Assembly (NCBI GenBank): GCA_016928495.1
Contig: JAFGKQ010000210.1
Span: 1 to 12,839 of the forward strand
Direction of reading: 5' to 3'
DNA from: Candidatus Fermentibacterales bacterium
Lineage (GTDB): Bacteria; Fermentibacterota; Fermentibacteria; Fermentibacterales; JAFGKQ01
Length of the DNA: 12,839 nucleotides
The translations under genes were made by a program, and so were the position numbers. This document shows positions 5,929 through 12,839 of this stretch, piece after piece (position 1 is the stretch's first letter; each line of letters starts with the position of its first letter). The notes under the pieces are model-generated. The model worked only from the letters and a program-made list of their open reading frames with translations. It was not told the origin of the DNA and searched no databases.

Positions 5929-6020
5929 CCCCCCGCAGGCTCCCGCCTCTCTCGGAAAACGGTCGGGTGTTGCTTATAGTCACTACTCGATTCGTGCTGA
6001 AGAGAAAGGCAAGACTCCGC

Positions 6021-7430
6021 TTGAAAGTAGCCCTGATCTACCCACCATACGGCAGGGGTAGGAGATCCAGGTATTTCCCCTTCGGCCTCGCCTACGTGGC
6101 CAGCGCACTCGTGCAGGACGGCCACGAGGTCAGAGCCATAGACATGGAGGGCGAGGACCTGGACGTGGACCAGGCGGTGCGCCGTACCCTGAGCGAGTCT
6201 CCCGATGTGATCGGTTTCGGCGGGATGATCACGAGGTACAGGTACGTAAGGGAGATCGCCAACAGGGTCAGGGAAGAGCTGCCCGGGGCCTTCCTCATGG
6301 CGGGAAACAGCGGTGCGACTACGCTTCCGGAGATGTACCTCAGGGCCTGCCGTCTGGACGCAGTCGTCCTGGGTGAGGGAGAGACTACCGCCCGGAGCCT
6401 GGTGTCCGCGCTCCAGAACGGTGACGACTGGCGCGGCACGAGCGGGATCGCCTACCTCCGGAAGAGCGGCGAGATGGCCTTGTCCGAGCCAAGGGAGCTC
6501 CTCCCGGATCTCGATGCTCTTCCTTTTCCGGCATGGGACCTCTTCCCCGTGGAGAAGTACGTAAGGAGCGTGGACCACAGGCAGAAGTACACCAGGCACC
6601 TGGAGGTCGTTGCCAGCAGGGGCTGCCCCTACGGCTGCGTCTACTGCTTCAGGATCTACGGCAGGACGATCAGGAGGAGGTCTCCGGAATCGGTGGTCGC
6701 GGAGGTCGAGGAGATCGTCAGGCGTTACGACATACGCTACACGGGCTTCCCCGACGACCTGTTCACCAGTGACAGGGACTTCGTCATGCGCACCTGCCGG
6801 CTGCTCCGGGAGAGAGTGCCAGGCATCCGCTGGTCCTGCATGGGCCGGGTCAACACGGTGGATCCGGAGATGCTCTCGGTCATGCGCGAGTCCGGGTGCG
6901 ACTGGATCTCGTTCGGCATCGAATCGGGAAGCGACGAGATGCTCCGGAGGATGAAGCGTGGGGTCGACTCCACGCAGTGTCTCGAAGCCGTCAGGATGAC
7001 ACGCGAGGCAGGGATACACCCTGACGGCAGCTTCATGATAGGCATGTTCGGCGAGACCGGGGACACCGTCGCGGAGACCGTGGACTTCTGCAGGCGGGCG
7101 GACATGACGGGGCCGATTCTCTTCGTCACCCCCTACCCCGGGACGGAGATCTTCGGCGAGGCTCTTCGCCGGGGCCTGATCCCGGACGTGGAGAAGCTCG
7201 TCGAGAGCATGGACGCGGCTGACAGGCTGCTGGTGAACCTCTCGGAGCTGCCGGACGAGGACCTCATCGCGCTGAAGGAATGGGCCCAGGGCAGGATCGG
7301 CCTCGAGTACCTGCTGCGGAGGCCGTTCTCGAGGATACCCGCCCTTCTGATCAGGCACCTCTATCTGAGGGGCCTTGGCAAGATAGTGGAGGATTTCCGG
7401 GAGGCGATCAGGGGCTCGCGAGCCAGATGA
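6021..7430 (+). CDS. B12-binding-domain radical SAM protein, substrate unknown
   Basis: A 469-residue protein of the B12-binding radical SAM class, which couples cobalamin and a SAM-cleaving [4Fe-4S] cluster and often does methylations or ring rearrangements. Residues 1-130 resemble the cobalamin-binding Rossmann domain (MKVALIYPPYG ... FPFGLAYVASAL ... DVIGFGGMI ... VVLGEGE). The cluster motif CxxxCxxC is intact at Cys202, Cys206 and Cys209 in ASRGCPYGCVYCF. The barrel follows (GFPDDLFT, RWSCMGRVNTVDPEML, WISFGIESGSDEMLRRMKRG, SFMIGMFGET). The C-terminal 90 residues are basic and helical, without a recognised domain. I chose TTG at 6021 because it gives the family start MKVALIYPPYG and has AAAGG 11 bases upstream. 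GTG at 5967 or 5994 would add 18 or 9 residues without a ribosome site. The neighbours do not reveal the substrate. Confidence 0.85.
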   Translation: MKVALIYPPYGRGRRSRYFPFGLAYVASALVQDGHEVRAIDMEGEDLDVDQAVRRTLSESPDVIGFGGMITRYRYVREIANRVREELPGAFLMAGNSGATTLPEMYLRACRLDAVVLGEGETTARSLVSALQNGDDWRGTSGIAYLRKSGEMALSEPRELLPDLDALPFPAWDLFPVEKYVRSVDHRQKYTRHLEVVASRGCPYGCVYCFRIYGRTIRRRSPESVVAEVEEIVRRYDIRYTGFPDDLFTSDRDFVMRTCRLLRERVPGIRWSCMGRVNTVDPEMLSVMRESGCDWISFGIESGSDEMLRRMKRGVDSTQCLEAVRMTREAGIHPDGSFMIGMFGETGDTVAETVDFCRRADMTGPILFVTPYPGTEIFGEALRRGLIPDVEKLVESMDAADRLLVNLSELPDEDLIALKEWAQGRIGLEYLLRRPFSRIPALLIRHLYLRGLGKIVEDFREAIRGSRAR

Positions 7431-7470
7431 CGGACTGAAGCCCGGTCCCGGAGAGAAACCTGTGGGGCGC

Positions 7471-7499
7471 TTGTCAGTCTGCTGCCGCACTATTATCTG
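7471..7499 (+). promoter_or_regulatory. Weak candidate promoter of the TPR-like gene
   Basis: TTGTCA (7471-7476), a 17-base spacer and TATCTG (7494-7499) lie between the radical SAM stop and the next gene. The -10 box matches only in its first three bases. An overlapping TATTAT (7491-7496) is better but is badly spaced from this -35. The 131-base gap shows nothing else. The gene could equally be read through from upstream. Confidence 0.25.
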
Positions 7500-7561
7500 T
7501 AAGCAGCTTCGACGGGAGGGAAGGTCAGAGCGGCGGGCCGCGCGCCGGCCCCTGGAGGCTC

Positions 7562-8506
7562 ATGAAGAGGGACAAGGCTCGGGTTCAGAAGCTGGTCAGG
7601 CAGGCCAAGAAGGAGCTTGGCGCCGGCCGAAGGGACGAGGCCATGGAGCTCCTGCGAAAGGCCATCTCTCTCGACCCGGAGCACGGCGCGGTGACGGAGG
7701 AGATCCTGCAGATCGAGAGCGAGCTGGCTTCGGTGAAGAAGAAGCAGCCCGCCCCTCCCCCGGAGCCCCGGCCCAGGACGGACCCCACGCCCGGGCTGCA
7801 GCGCAGACCGTCCACTGCCGCGGCGACACCTCCCCCGAGGCCCGCCCCGGTGAAGGCCCCGTCAGGGGATGCACCGATGGAGGCGATACTGAGGCAGGCC
7901 GATACCGCCCTTTCCAGCTACGACGAGGCCGCAGCCCGTTCGGCGCTCAAGAAGCTGAAGTCCGTTCAGCCCGACAGCCCCGATCTTCCACCACGCCTCA
8001 GGATCCTCAGCACGATATCCGCCGCATCGAAGCATGTTCAGGAAGCGCGCGCCCACCTCGGCAAGGGCGACCCGAGATCAGCGCTCCAGTACGCCAGGAA
8101 GGCCTTCGAGGCTCTGCCGGCTCTGCCCGAGCTCTCCAGGGTCCTCGAGGAGATCGAGAAGGCGGCGCCGCTCGAAGCGGAGCCTCCCCTGAAGCGGCCC
8201 GCTCCCGCAGCGGAGAAGGCCCCCGCCAGGCCTGCTCCCAAGCCTGTAAGACCCGCTCCGCAACCCGCCGGAAAACCTGCCGCCCAGGTCGGCCGGAAGG
8301 CACCGGCTGCGAAGGCAAGGAGGCAGGCCCCATCGGCCCCGAAGGGCGCTGCGAGCGCTGACGAGTACGTAAGGCGCATACGCGAGAAGGTCCAGATAAG
8401 CGCTCTGGTCGATGCGGCCTCGATCGCCCGGGAGGGCCTCGGCCTCTATCCGGACCACGAGCTCCTCTCAACCTTCGTCGACAAGTTCGACAAGATGGGC
8501 ATCTAG
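7562..8506 (+). CDS. TPR-like protein with Pro/Ala-rich linkers, function unknown
   Basis: A 314-residue protein with no recognised catalytic domain and no signal peptide. Three helical parts are joined by two low-complexity linkers. Residues 1-58 contain one TPR-like unit (KKELGAGRRDEAMELLRKAI followed by SLDPEH). Residues 59-100 are rich in Pro, Arg and Ala. Residues 101-200 carry further TPR-like helices (AHLGKGDPRSALQYARKAFE). Residues 201-262 are a highly basic Ala/Pro/Lys linker. Residues 263-314 form a last helical unit (SALVDAASIAREGLGLYPDH). It is probably a cytosolic scaffold or adaptor. The ATG has GGAGG only three bases upstream, a short spacing. The gene follows the radical SAM gene by 131 bases on the same strand and converges with the next gene. 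The linkers mimic Lys/Pro/Ala-rich tails seen in nucleoid proteins, but nothing here shows DNA binding. Confidence 0.8.
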   Translation: MKRDKARVQKLVRQAKKELGAGRRDEAMELLRKAISLDPEHGAVTEEILQIESELASVKKKQPAPPPEPRPRTDPTPGLQRRPSTAAATPPPRPAPVKAPSGDAPMEAILRQADTALSSYDEAAARSALKKLKSVQPDSPDLPPRLRILSTISAASKHVQEARAHLGKGDPRSALQYARKAFEALPALPELSRVLEEIEKAAPLEAEPPLKRPAPAAEKAPARPAPKPVRPAPQPAGKPAAQVGRKAPAAKARRQAPSAPKGAASADEYVRRIREKVQISALVDAASIAREGLGLYPDHELLSTFVDKFDKMGI

Positions 8507-8525
8507 CTTCCGCCGACCCTCGATC

Positions 8526-9086
8526 TCACAGCACGGGCGACTGATCCACCCACGAGACCACCCATCGCCTTTCTTCCTCGAGGAAGTCGAGTCCGAGAAG
8601 CAGCACGTCTCCCCTTTCCAGAAGCACTATCAGCTCGACGGGGAAGCCGTCCTCCCATCCTCGTGAGGACAGAGCCTCTGCCGCGCGCCACGCTGCGTCG
8701 CCGGACCTGGCGGTGGTGACGCAGGACTCCCCGAATCGGGAGACGTAGCCGGAGAGACGCCGGACGCTTGCCATGAGAGTGTCGCTTCGTATCCACAGAG
8801 GCGTGATCGCCGTGTCCCCGGCCCGCCAGAGAGCCAGGTCGGTCAGCATGACCACCGGGCAGGTCGTCTGCCGGACCAGAGCCGTGTCGAGCCGCGAGAC
8901 GCCCTCGATGAAGAGGCTGCATGCGCTCAGTGGATCGGAAGGGGAGGCGATCCCGGGACCAGCACAGAATGAGGAGCACAGGGTCACAGCAAGGCAGAGA
9001 GAGCACCAGCGAAGCAGCAGAGAATAGGTCGGGGTCGGGGACGCGGGCAGGGCGGAGAGATCAGGAGGAGAAGAAGTCCGGCACAT
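8526..9086 (-). CDS. Secreted or membrane-anchored protein of unknown function
   Basis: A 186-residue open frame that I do not recognise. Residues about 22-48 (LLLRWCSLCLAVTLCSSFCA, then GPGIASP) look like an export signal with possible cleavage after GIA. The rest is a mixed alpha/beta sequence ending in a hydrophobic strand pattern (FPVELIVLLERGDVLLLGLDF, then EERRWVVSWVDQ) that resembles a small globular domain. The ATG at 9086 lacks a clear ribosome site and puts about 20 Pro/Ser-rich residues before the hydrophobic core. A rarer start near 9020 (CTG) would give a more normal signal peptide. It overlaps the end of the small membrane-protein gene by 26 bases and probably shares its transcript. 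It converges with the TPR-like gene, leaving 19 bases between stops and no visible terminator. Confidence 0.6.
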   Translation of the reverse strand: MCRTSSPPDLSALPASPTPTYSLLLRWCSLCLAVTLCSSFCAGPGIASPSDPLSACSLFIEGVSRLDTALVRQTTCPVVMLTDLALWRAGDTAITPLWIRSDTLMASVRRLSGYVSRFGESCVTTARSGDAAWRAAEALSSRGWEDGFPVELIVLLERGDVLLLGLDFLEEERRWVVSWVDQSPVL

Positions 9087-9240
9087 TCGTGAGGAGTATC
9101 CCCAGCACCAGGCAGACCAGCCCCGCGATGAACGAGATCGAGGCGAGAAGGCCGCTCAGCTTCCTGCTCCCGAGACCCCAGAAGCCCAGCACGGACAGCG
9201 CGAAGCCGGCCGCGACGAGCGTGAGATAGCCGTAGGACAA
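9061..9240 (-). CDS. Small two-helix membrane protein (59 residues), function unknown
   Basis: A short gene starting with TTG at 9240. Its product begins MSYGYLTLVAAGFALSVLGF, continues with a loop WGLGSRKLSG, and then has a second hydrophobic stretch LLASISFIAGLVCLVLGILL before ending in NVPDFFSS. That makes two transmembrane helices joined by a short positively charged loop, so both ends probably face the same, outer side. Support comes from a good ribosome site (AGGA about 6 bases and GGAGG 11 bases before TTG) and a promoter at 9277-9306. The gene lies between htrA and the secreted unknown protein and overlaps the latter. I do not recognise the family. The protein may be a small membrane accessory, but no function can be assigned. 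Confidence 0.65.
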   Translation of the reverse strand: MSYGYLTLVAAGFALSVLGFWGLGSRKLSGLLASISFIAGLVCLVLGILLTNVPDFFSS

Positions 9241-9276
9241 GCTCTTCCTACCCTCCAGGATGGTCCACGGAGGACT

Positions 9277-9306
9277 ATTCTAGGCTTCCGCCTCTCGCGG
9301 GGTCAA
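9277..9306 (-). promoter_or_regulatory. sigma70-type promoter of the small membrane-protein gene
   Basis: TTGACC (9306-9301), an 18-base spacer and TAGAAT (9282-9277) on the minus strand, five of six matches in each box. The expected start near 9270 leaves a leader of about 30 bases with a good ribosome site. This separates the two small genes from the chaperone/protease operon upstream. Confidence 0.65.
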
Positions 9307-9339
9307 GAGTCCGGCGGGGCCAGGACGCAGCAGTCAGAC

Positions 9340-10809
9340 TCACGAGGTCTCGAGCACCAGGTAGATGGTGCTGCCCTCCCTGAGGACCAGGAGGAGCAGG
9401 TCGCCCCCAGCCTGGGACACCACCCGCTCCAGCTCCCGGGCGGATGTTACTCCGCTCCTGTCCGCCTCGAGTATCACGTCACCCGCGCGCAATCCGGATC
9501 GGGCGGCAAGGCCGGCGGGATCGACCTCAAGCACCAGTACGCCCTCCAGCCCGGGCTCTCCCGTCTGCCTGGCTTCCTCGGCATCCAGCGTCCTGATCTT
9601 CCAGCCGATATCCGACCCTGAAGGCTCCCTCGGGGCAGGGATCTCTTCGTCCGGCCGCTGCCCGAGGTCGACGCTGAGGCTGCGGCGCCTGCCATCGCGA
9701 AGCAGGTCCAGCTCAGCAGTGTCGCCGGGCTTCATGAACGCTATGTCCGACCTGAACTGGGCAACGGAGACTATCTCCCGGCCATCCAGCTCCAGCAGGA
9801 TGTCCCCGCGCATCAGGCCCCCATGCTCGGCGGGGGTGTCCGGAAGCACATCGGAGACCAGTATGCCCCTGCCGGCCTCCTCGCCGGCGTCGAACTGCCT
9901 GGCAAGCTCGGGAGAGAGATCCTGTATCACCACCCCGAGCCATCCCCGGAGCACGTAGCCGTGGTCGATCAGGTCGTCGAGCACCGACTCGACCACCTCC
10001 ACGGGGATCGCGAACCCGACGCCCTGGTAGCTCCCGGTCCGGCTGGCTATCGCTGTGTTGACCCCGACCAGCCTGCCGTCCAGGTCGACCAGGGCTCCTC
10101 CGCTGTTGCCGGGGTTGATGGCGGCGTCGGTCTGTATGTAGTTCTCGAAGTCCGACAGCCCTACATTGGTCCGGCCTATGTAGCTGACGATGCCCTGTGT
10201 CACCGTCTGGCTCAGCGCGAAGGGGGAGCCCACCGCCAGGACCCATTGGCCGACCCTGAGCGAGTCACCCGAACCGAACGTGATGGCGGGCAGGTCCCCG
10301 GCCTCGATACGGATCACGGCAAGGTCGGTCCTGGGGTCCGTGCCCACCAGCTCCGCGCGGTAGCGCTCCCCGGAGTCGAGAATGACCTCCAGGTCGTCCG
10401 CCTCGCCCACGACGTGATGGTTGCTGACTATGTAGCCGTCAGGTCGGACGATCACTCCGCTGCCCAGGCCCTCCCGGACGAACTCCTGCTCCCTGGGCTC
10501 GGGGAACAGGTCCCGCCAGTCGCCGCCCCACGGGTCGAAGCCTCCGAACGGCACGGAGGGGAACCCGGGAACGATCGCAGTGAAGGTGGTCCTGGATGTG
10601 ATGGTCACTACGCTCGGACCGACTCTGTCGGCTATGTCCACGAAGATGTCGCTGAGCTCGCGCAGGTCCGGCTCATTGACGATGTACACGGTGTCCGGGG
10701 CGGCGTCGGGCTCCGTGCCGTAGTCCTGGCTCACGGCCATGGAGACCAGGGCCAGGACGGATACGAGCAGGAGCAGGAAACCGGCCCTGGTCTCGGGTCT
10801 GTGTCTCAT
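9340..10809 (-). CDS. degP: HtrA/DegP-type serine protease with two PDZ domains
   Basis: A 489-residue exported protease/chaperone that removes misfolded envelope proteins. Residues 1-27 are a signal peptide (basic MRHRPETR, then a hydrophobic core), with possible cleavage before SQDYG. Residues about 50-280 are a trypsin-like domain with an intact catalytic triad: His132 in SNHHVV, Asp162 in DPRTDLAVI and Ser236 in GNSGGALV. PDZ1 spans about 290-375 (GWLGVVIQDLS) and PDZ2 about 395-487. The insertion after the first strand is rich in Gly, Pro, Phe and Trp (FPSVPFGGFDPWGGDW), as in the LA loop of DegP. The ATG has GGAG five bases upstream. The gene lies 31 bases after dnaJ, so it is probably co-transcribed with the chaperones. 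DegQ or DegS alternatives cannot be told apart by sequence, but two PDZ domains argue against DegS. Confidence 0.93.
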   Translation of the reverse strand: MRHRPETRAGFLLLLVSVLALVSMAVSQDYGTEPDAAPDTVYIVNEPDLRELSDIFVDIADRVGPSVVTITSRTTFTAIVPGFPSVPFGGFDPWGGDWRDLFPEPREQEFVREGLGSGVIVRPDGYIVSNHHVVGEADDLEVILDSGERYRAELVGTDPRTDLAVIRIEAGDLPAITFGSGDSLRVGQWVLAVGSPFALSQTVTQGIVSYIGRTNVGLSDFENYIQTDAAINPGNSGGALVDLDGRLVGVNTAIASRTGSYQGVGFAIPVEVVESVLDDLIDHGYVLRGWLGVVIQDLSPELARQFDAGEEAGRGILVSDVLPDTPAEHGGLMRGDILLELDGREIVSVAQFRSDIAFMKPGDTAELDLLRDGRRRSLSVDLGQRPDEEIPAPREPSGSDIGWKIRTLDAEEARQTGEPGLEGVLVLEVDPAGLAARSGLRAGDVILEADRSGVTSARELERVVSQAGGDLLLLVLREGSTIYLVLETS

Positions 10810-10840
10810 TTCCGCTCCATTCCCTTCACCCTTGATCCCG

Positions 10841-11878
10841 TCAGGGCTTTCTCGCGGAAGCTCTACCCTCGATGCGCCTCAGCTGTTCCCACATCTGCCG
10901 CTCCTCCGCAGTGGGTTCGGACGGGAGTGTCACCTCGACATGGATGAGCTGGTCGCCCTGCATCCCCCGGGACGTGATGCCGCGGCCGGGAAGTCGAAGA
11001 ACGGTGCCCGGCTGTGTGCCGGGCGGTATGCGTACCTTCACCCTGCCGTCCGGAGTCCTGACCTTCACGGAGGTGCCGAGGACGGCCTGCGGTGCCGTGA
11101 GCCTCACGTTGCAGTGAAGGTCTCTGCCCTCCCTTCTCAGGAAGCTGTCCGGTCTCACGCGGAGCCTGACGAGGATCACGCCCCCGTCCGGTCCCGCCAC
11201 CCGCAGGAGACTGCCGTCCTCCGAGCCGGGGGGCACATCGATGGTGACCTGCTGTTTGCCGGAAACGGACCCGGTGCCTCCGCAGACACTGCAGGGGCTC
11301 GAGACCTTCCTTCCCGTTCCGCCGCACGACATGCAGGTGTGCATGGTCGAGAAGGAGCCCTGACGGTTCACGACCTGACCGGAGCCGCCGCACTCGGAGC
11401 AGGGCTTCGGATCGCTTCCGCCAAGACCGCCGCAGGCAGGGCAGCTTCGAGGGATCTCGAGGTTGGCGGTGACCCGGCCTCCCCGGACCGCCTTCGCGAA
11501 GTCTATGACGATCTCCCCGGAGGCCCTTCTGGACCTCCCGGCGCCGCGGGCCCCGGGCCGCCCCATTCCGCCGAACAGCGAGCTGAGTATGTCCTCGAAG
11601 CCGCCTACATCACCCTGGAAGGGAGAGAACCCGCCATCGCTCTGCCCGAAGAAGTAGCCTGACCCGCCCTTCCTCAGAGCGTCGTACTGCTGCCGCTTCT
11701 CCGGATCACTGAGGATCTCGTAGGCGTCCGTGACCTCCTTGAACTTCTCCTCGGCGCTGCGGTTGCCGGGATTGGCGTCGGGGTGGTACTTCTTCGCGAG
11801 CTTCCTGTATGCCTTCTTTATCTCGTCCTGAGAGGCACTCTCCGATACTCCCAGGACCGCGTAGAGATCGCTGTTCAC
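10841..11878 (-). CDS. dnaJ: Chaperone DnaJ (Hsp40, type I)
   Basis: A co-chaperone that delivers unfolded clients to DnaK and stimulates its ATPase. The 345-residue protein has a J domain at residues 3-68 with the essential HPD at 32-34, a short Gly/Phe-rich segment (about 71-105), the zinc region with four CxxCxGxG-type repeats (Cys146/149, 160/163, 182/185, 196/199), and the C-terminal substrate-binding domains ([28 protein letters not shown]). It is somewhat shorter than E. coli DnaJ (376 residues), partly through the short Gly/Phe segment. The start is GTG at 11878, 12 bases after the grpE stop, with GGCGGAA directly before it. It sits in the order dnaK, grpE, dnaJ, htrA. Confidence 0.96.
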   Translation of the reverse strand: MNSDLYAVLGVSESASQDEIKKAYRKLAKKYHPDANPGNRSAEEKFKEVTDAYEILSDPEKRQQYDALRKGGSGYFFGQSDGGFSPFQGDVGGFEDILSSLFGGMGRPGARGAGRSRRASGEIVIDFAKAVRGGRVTANLEIPRSCPACGGLGGSDPKPCSECGGSGQVVNRQGSFSTMHTCMSCGGTGRKVSSPCSVCGGTGSVSGKQQVTIDVPPGSEDGSLLRVAGPDGGVILVRLRVRPDSFLRREGRDLHCNVRLTAPQAVLGTSVKVRTPDGRVKVRIPPGTQPGTVLRLPGRGITSRGMQGDQLIHVEVTLPSEPTAEERQMWEQLRRIEGRASARKP

Positions 11879-11890
11879 TTCCGCCCGACC

Positions 11891-12598
11891 CTACTCCTCC
11901 CTGCCGGAGAAGGTCTCGCCCGGAGGGGGCTCCACCCCTTCGGGCGCCTCCCGGGCAACCTCCTCTTGCGCCCCGGAGGAGTCCGGTGGTCGCCCGACCC
12001 GCACCCGGGTCGGCCTGAGCAGCTCGTTCTCCATCGAGTAGCCCTTCTGGAGAACCTCGAGCACTACGTCGGAAGACGCGTCTTCGACCGTCTCCGCTAT
12101 CATGGCCTCGTGTACGTTCGGGTCGAACGAATCACCGGGCTCGGTGAGGATCTCTTCCACTCCCTCCTTCCGGAGGATCGCGAGCATCTGGCCGAGGGTC
12201 TGGAAGAGGCCCGCCAGGATCTCCTCGCTTCCATGACCCTCCTCCCGGAGCCTGGCAGCCCGATCGAAGTTGTCGATCACCGGGAGGAGCTCGGTGACGA
12301 GGTCTCTCTTGCCCGCCCCGCAGAGCCTGCGGAACTCCCTGGCCTGTCTCTTGCGGTAGTTGTCGAACTCCGCCTGCAGGCGAAGCAGATCCTGCTTGAA
12401 CTCCTCTGCTCTCTCGGCGTTCTCCCTGGCCTCGGAGAGCGCCTGACCTATTCGCTCCTCGAAGACGCCCGTCTCTTCGGTCAGGGAGCCGTTCCCGCCA
12501 TCGGCGGCGGCATCCGCCGCCTCGTCGACCGCCCTTCCGCTGGTCTTCCTCTTTCGTCGGTCGCCGGTCCGGCCACGCCTGGGATCGGTGGCTGCCAT
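11891..12598 (-). CDS. grpE: GrpE, nucleotide exchange factor of DnaK
   Basis: GrpE releases ADP from DnaK so that the chaperone cycle can restart. The 235-residue protein has a charged, probably disordered N-terminus (residues 1-45), a long coiled-coil dimer region (AERAEEFKQDLLRLQAEFDN), and the C-terminal beta domain with the family signature (SFDPNVHEAMIAE, VLQKGYSMENELLRPTRV). A Pro/Glu-rich tail of about 35 residues after the beta domain is longer than usual. The ATG at 12598 shares its A with the dnaK stop (TGATG), so translation is coupled. A GTG directly before it (12601) would add one residue. Confidence 0.96.
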   Translation of the reverse strand: MAATDPRRGRTGDRRKRKTSGRAVDEAADAAADGGNGSLTEETGVFEERIGQALSEARENAERAEEFKQDLLRLQAEFDNYRKRQAREFRRLCGAGKRDLVTELLPVIDNFDRAARLREEGHGSEEILAGLFQTLGQMLAILRKEGVEEILTEPGDSFDPNVHEAMIAETVEDASSDVVLEVLQKGYSMENELLRPTRVRVGRPPDSSGAQEEVAREAPEGVEPPPGETFSGREE

Positions 12599-12839
12599 CA
12601 CTCGTCTACCACCTCGAAGTCCGCATCAACCGTACCCTCAGGCGTGGAGCCGCCTTCCGATGCCTGCTCCCCGGGCTGGGCAGTCTGGCCCTGCTGCTGG
12701 TAGAACCTCGCCGCGACCTCGGACCACTTCTGGCGGAGCTTCTCCAGCTCGTTTGCCGTAGCGGCGTCGTCATGCTTCTCCAGCGCTGACCTGACGGACG
12801 CTATGGACTCGTCCAGGGCGTGCCGGTCGGCGGGGTCTA
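12598..12839 (-). CDS. dnaK: Chaperone DnaK (Hsp70), C-terminal 79 residues only
   Basis: This is the 3' end of dnaK; the rest lies beyond base 12839. The visible part covers the end of the helical lid (LDESIASVRSALEKHDDAAT, ANELEKLRQKWSEVAARFYQ), a Gln/Gly/Pro-rich flexible linker, and the conserved terminal motif DADFEVVDE, the bacterial equivalent of the EEVD-type tail. It is the first visible gene of the chaperone operon and overlaps grpE by one base. No CIRCE element or hrcA can be seen because the promoter lies outside the window. Confidence 0.96.
   Translation of the reverse strand, partial: DPADRHALDESIASVRSALEKHDDAATANELEKLRQKWSEVAARFYQQQGQTAQPGEQASEGGSTPEGTVDADFEVVDE

Larger units (their letters stand above)
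5613..6020. other. Divergent intergenic region with no gene, rich in dyads
   Basis: About 400 bases between the starts of the homocysteine operon (minus) and the radical SAM gene (plus). Both strands lack a convincing coding frame: the short open frames here have no ribosome site or recognisable product. The stretch holds a candidate minus-strand promoter (5900-5928), a dyad over that promoter, a 12-bp palindrome, a GNRA-type hairpin (GCAGC-GGAA-GCTGC, 5842-5855 on plus), an 8-bp GC-rich hairpin (5720-5738) and a 7-bp hairpin (5657-5679). If the promoter is right, the homocysteine operon has a leader of about 280 nt. I could not match it to a known riboswitch class. No tRNA or other known RNA gene was recognised. 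Confidence 0.7.

Noticed and set aside
5975-5980. TATAGT as the -10 box of the radical SAM gene
   Set aside because: The position fits a start at TTG 6021, but there is no acceptable -35 box at 16-18 bases and no proper extended -10, so I did not list it as a feature.
5925-7490. A 521-codon open frame on the minus strand
   Set aside because: It is antisense to the radical SAM gene, is His/Pro/Arg-rich with no recognisable domain, and results from high GC content.
7462-8361. A 299-codon plus-strand frame overlapping the TPR-like gene
   Set aside because: Its Arg/Gly/Ala-rich composition is typical of a shifted frame in GC-rich DNA. The other frame has helical repeats and a better start context.
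9823-10947. A 374-codon plus-strand frame opposite htrA
   Set aside because: It is the antisense shadow of a protease gene with an intact catalytic triad and two PDZ domains.

Overview
The window is GC-rich, densely packed bacterial chromosome, cut inside a gene at each end: a holB-like gene at base 1 and dnaK at base 12839. It shows no transposase, integrase, tRNA, rRNA or CRISPR array. The gene content suggests an anaerobic, probably uncultured bacterium. It has the oxygen-sensitive type of homocysteine synthesis (HcyBio, NIL/ferredoxin and UPF0280 proteins), a B12-type radical SAM enzyme, and an envelope with a periplasm-like compartment (secreted HtrA protease, EnvC-like murein hydrolase activator). 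I cannot name the phylum from sequence alone.

Layout. Bases 1-2999, minus strand: metK, an envC-like gene and a holB-like gene follow one another closely and look like one transcript. Bases 3000-3158 hold the control region of metK: a near-consensus sigma70 promoter, then a SAM-II riboswitch that starts almost at the predicted +1, then a roughly 70-nt leader that can fold in competing ways. Bases 3194-5612, minus strand, carry three overlapping genes (UPF0280, NIL/ferredoxin, HcyBio), the known gene set for making homocysteine from aspartate semialdehyde and sulfide. Bases 5613-6020 are a divergent intergenic region with a candidate promoter, several dyads and hairpins, and no gene. Bases 6021-8506, plus strand: a cobalamin-binding-type radical SAM protein and a TPR-like protein with Pro/Ala-rich linkers. 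Bases 8526-9240, minus strand: a secreted protein of unknown function and a 59-residue two-helix membrane protein with its own promoter. Bases 9340-12839, minus strand: dnaK (3' end), grpE, dnaJ and an htrA/degP-type protease, a protein quality-control operon.

How the genes fit together. The UPF0280/NIL-ferredoxin/HcyBio operon would supply homocysteine. Homocysteine is methylated to methionine by enzymes outside the window, and MetK converts methionine to SAM. The SAM-II riboswitch ahead of metK closes the loop by sensing the end product. The best candidate for new biology is this sulfide-to-SAM module: a SAM-II aptamer whose leader appears to carry a distant expression platform, and a second long, structured, unassigned leader in front of the homocysteine operon.
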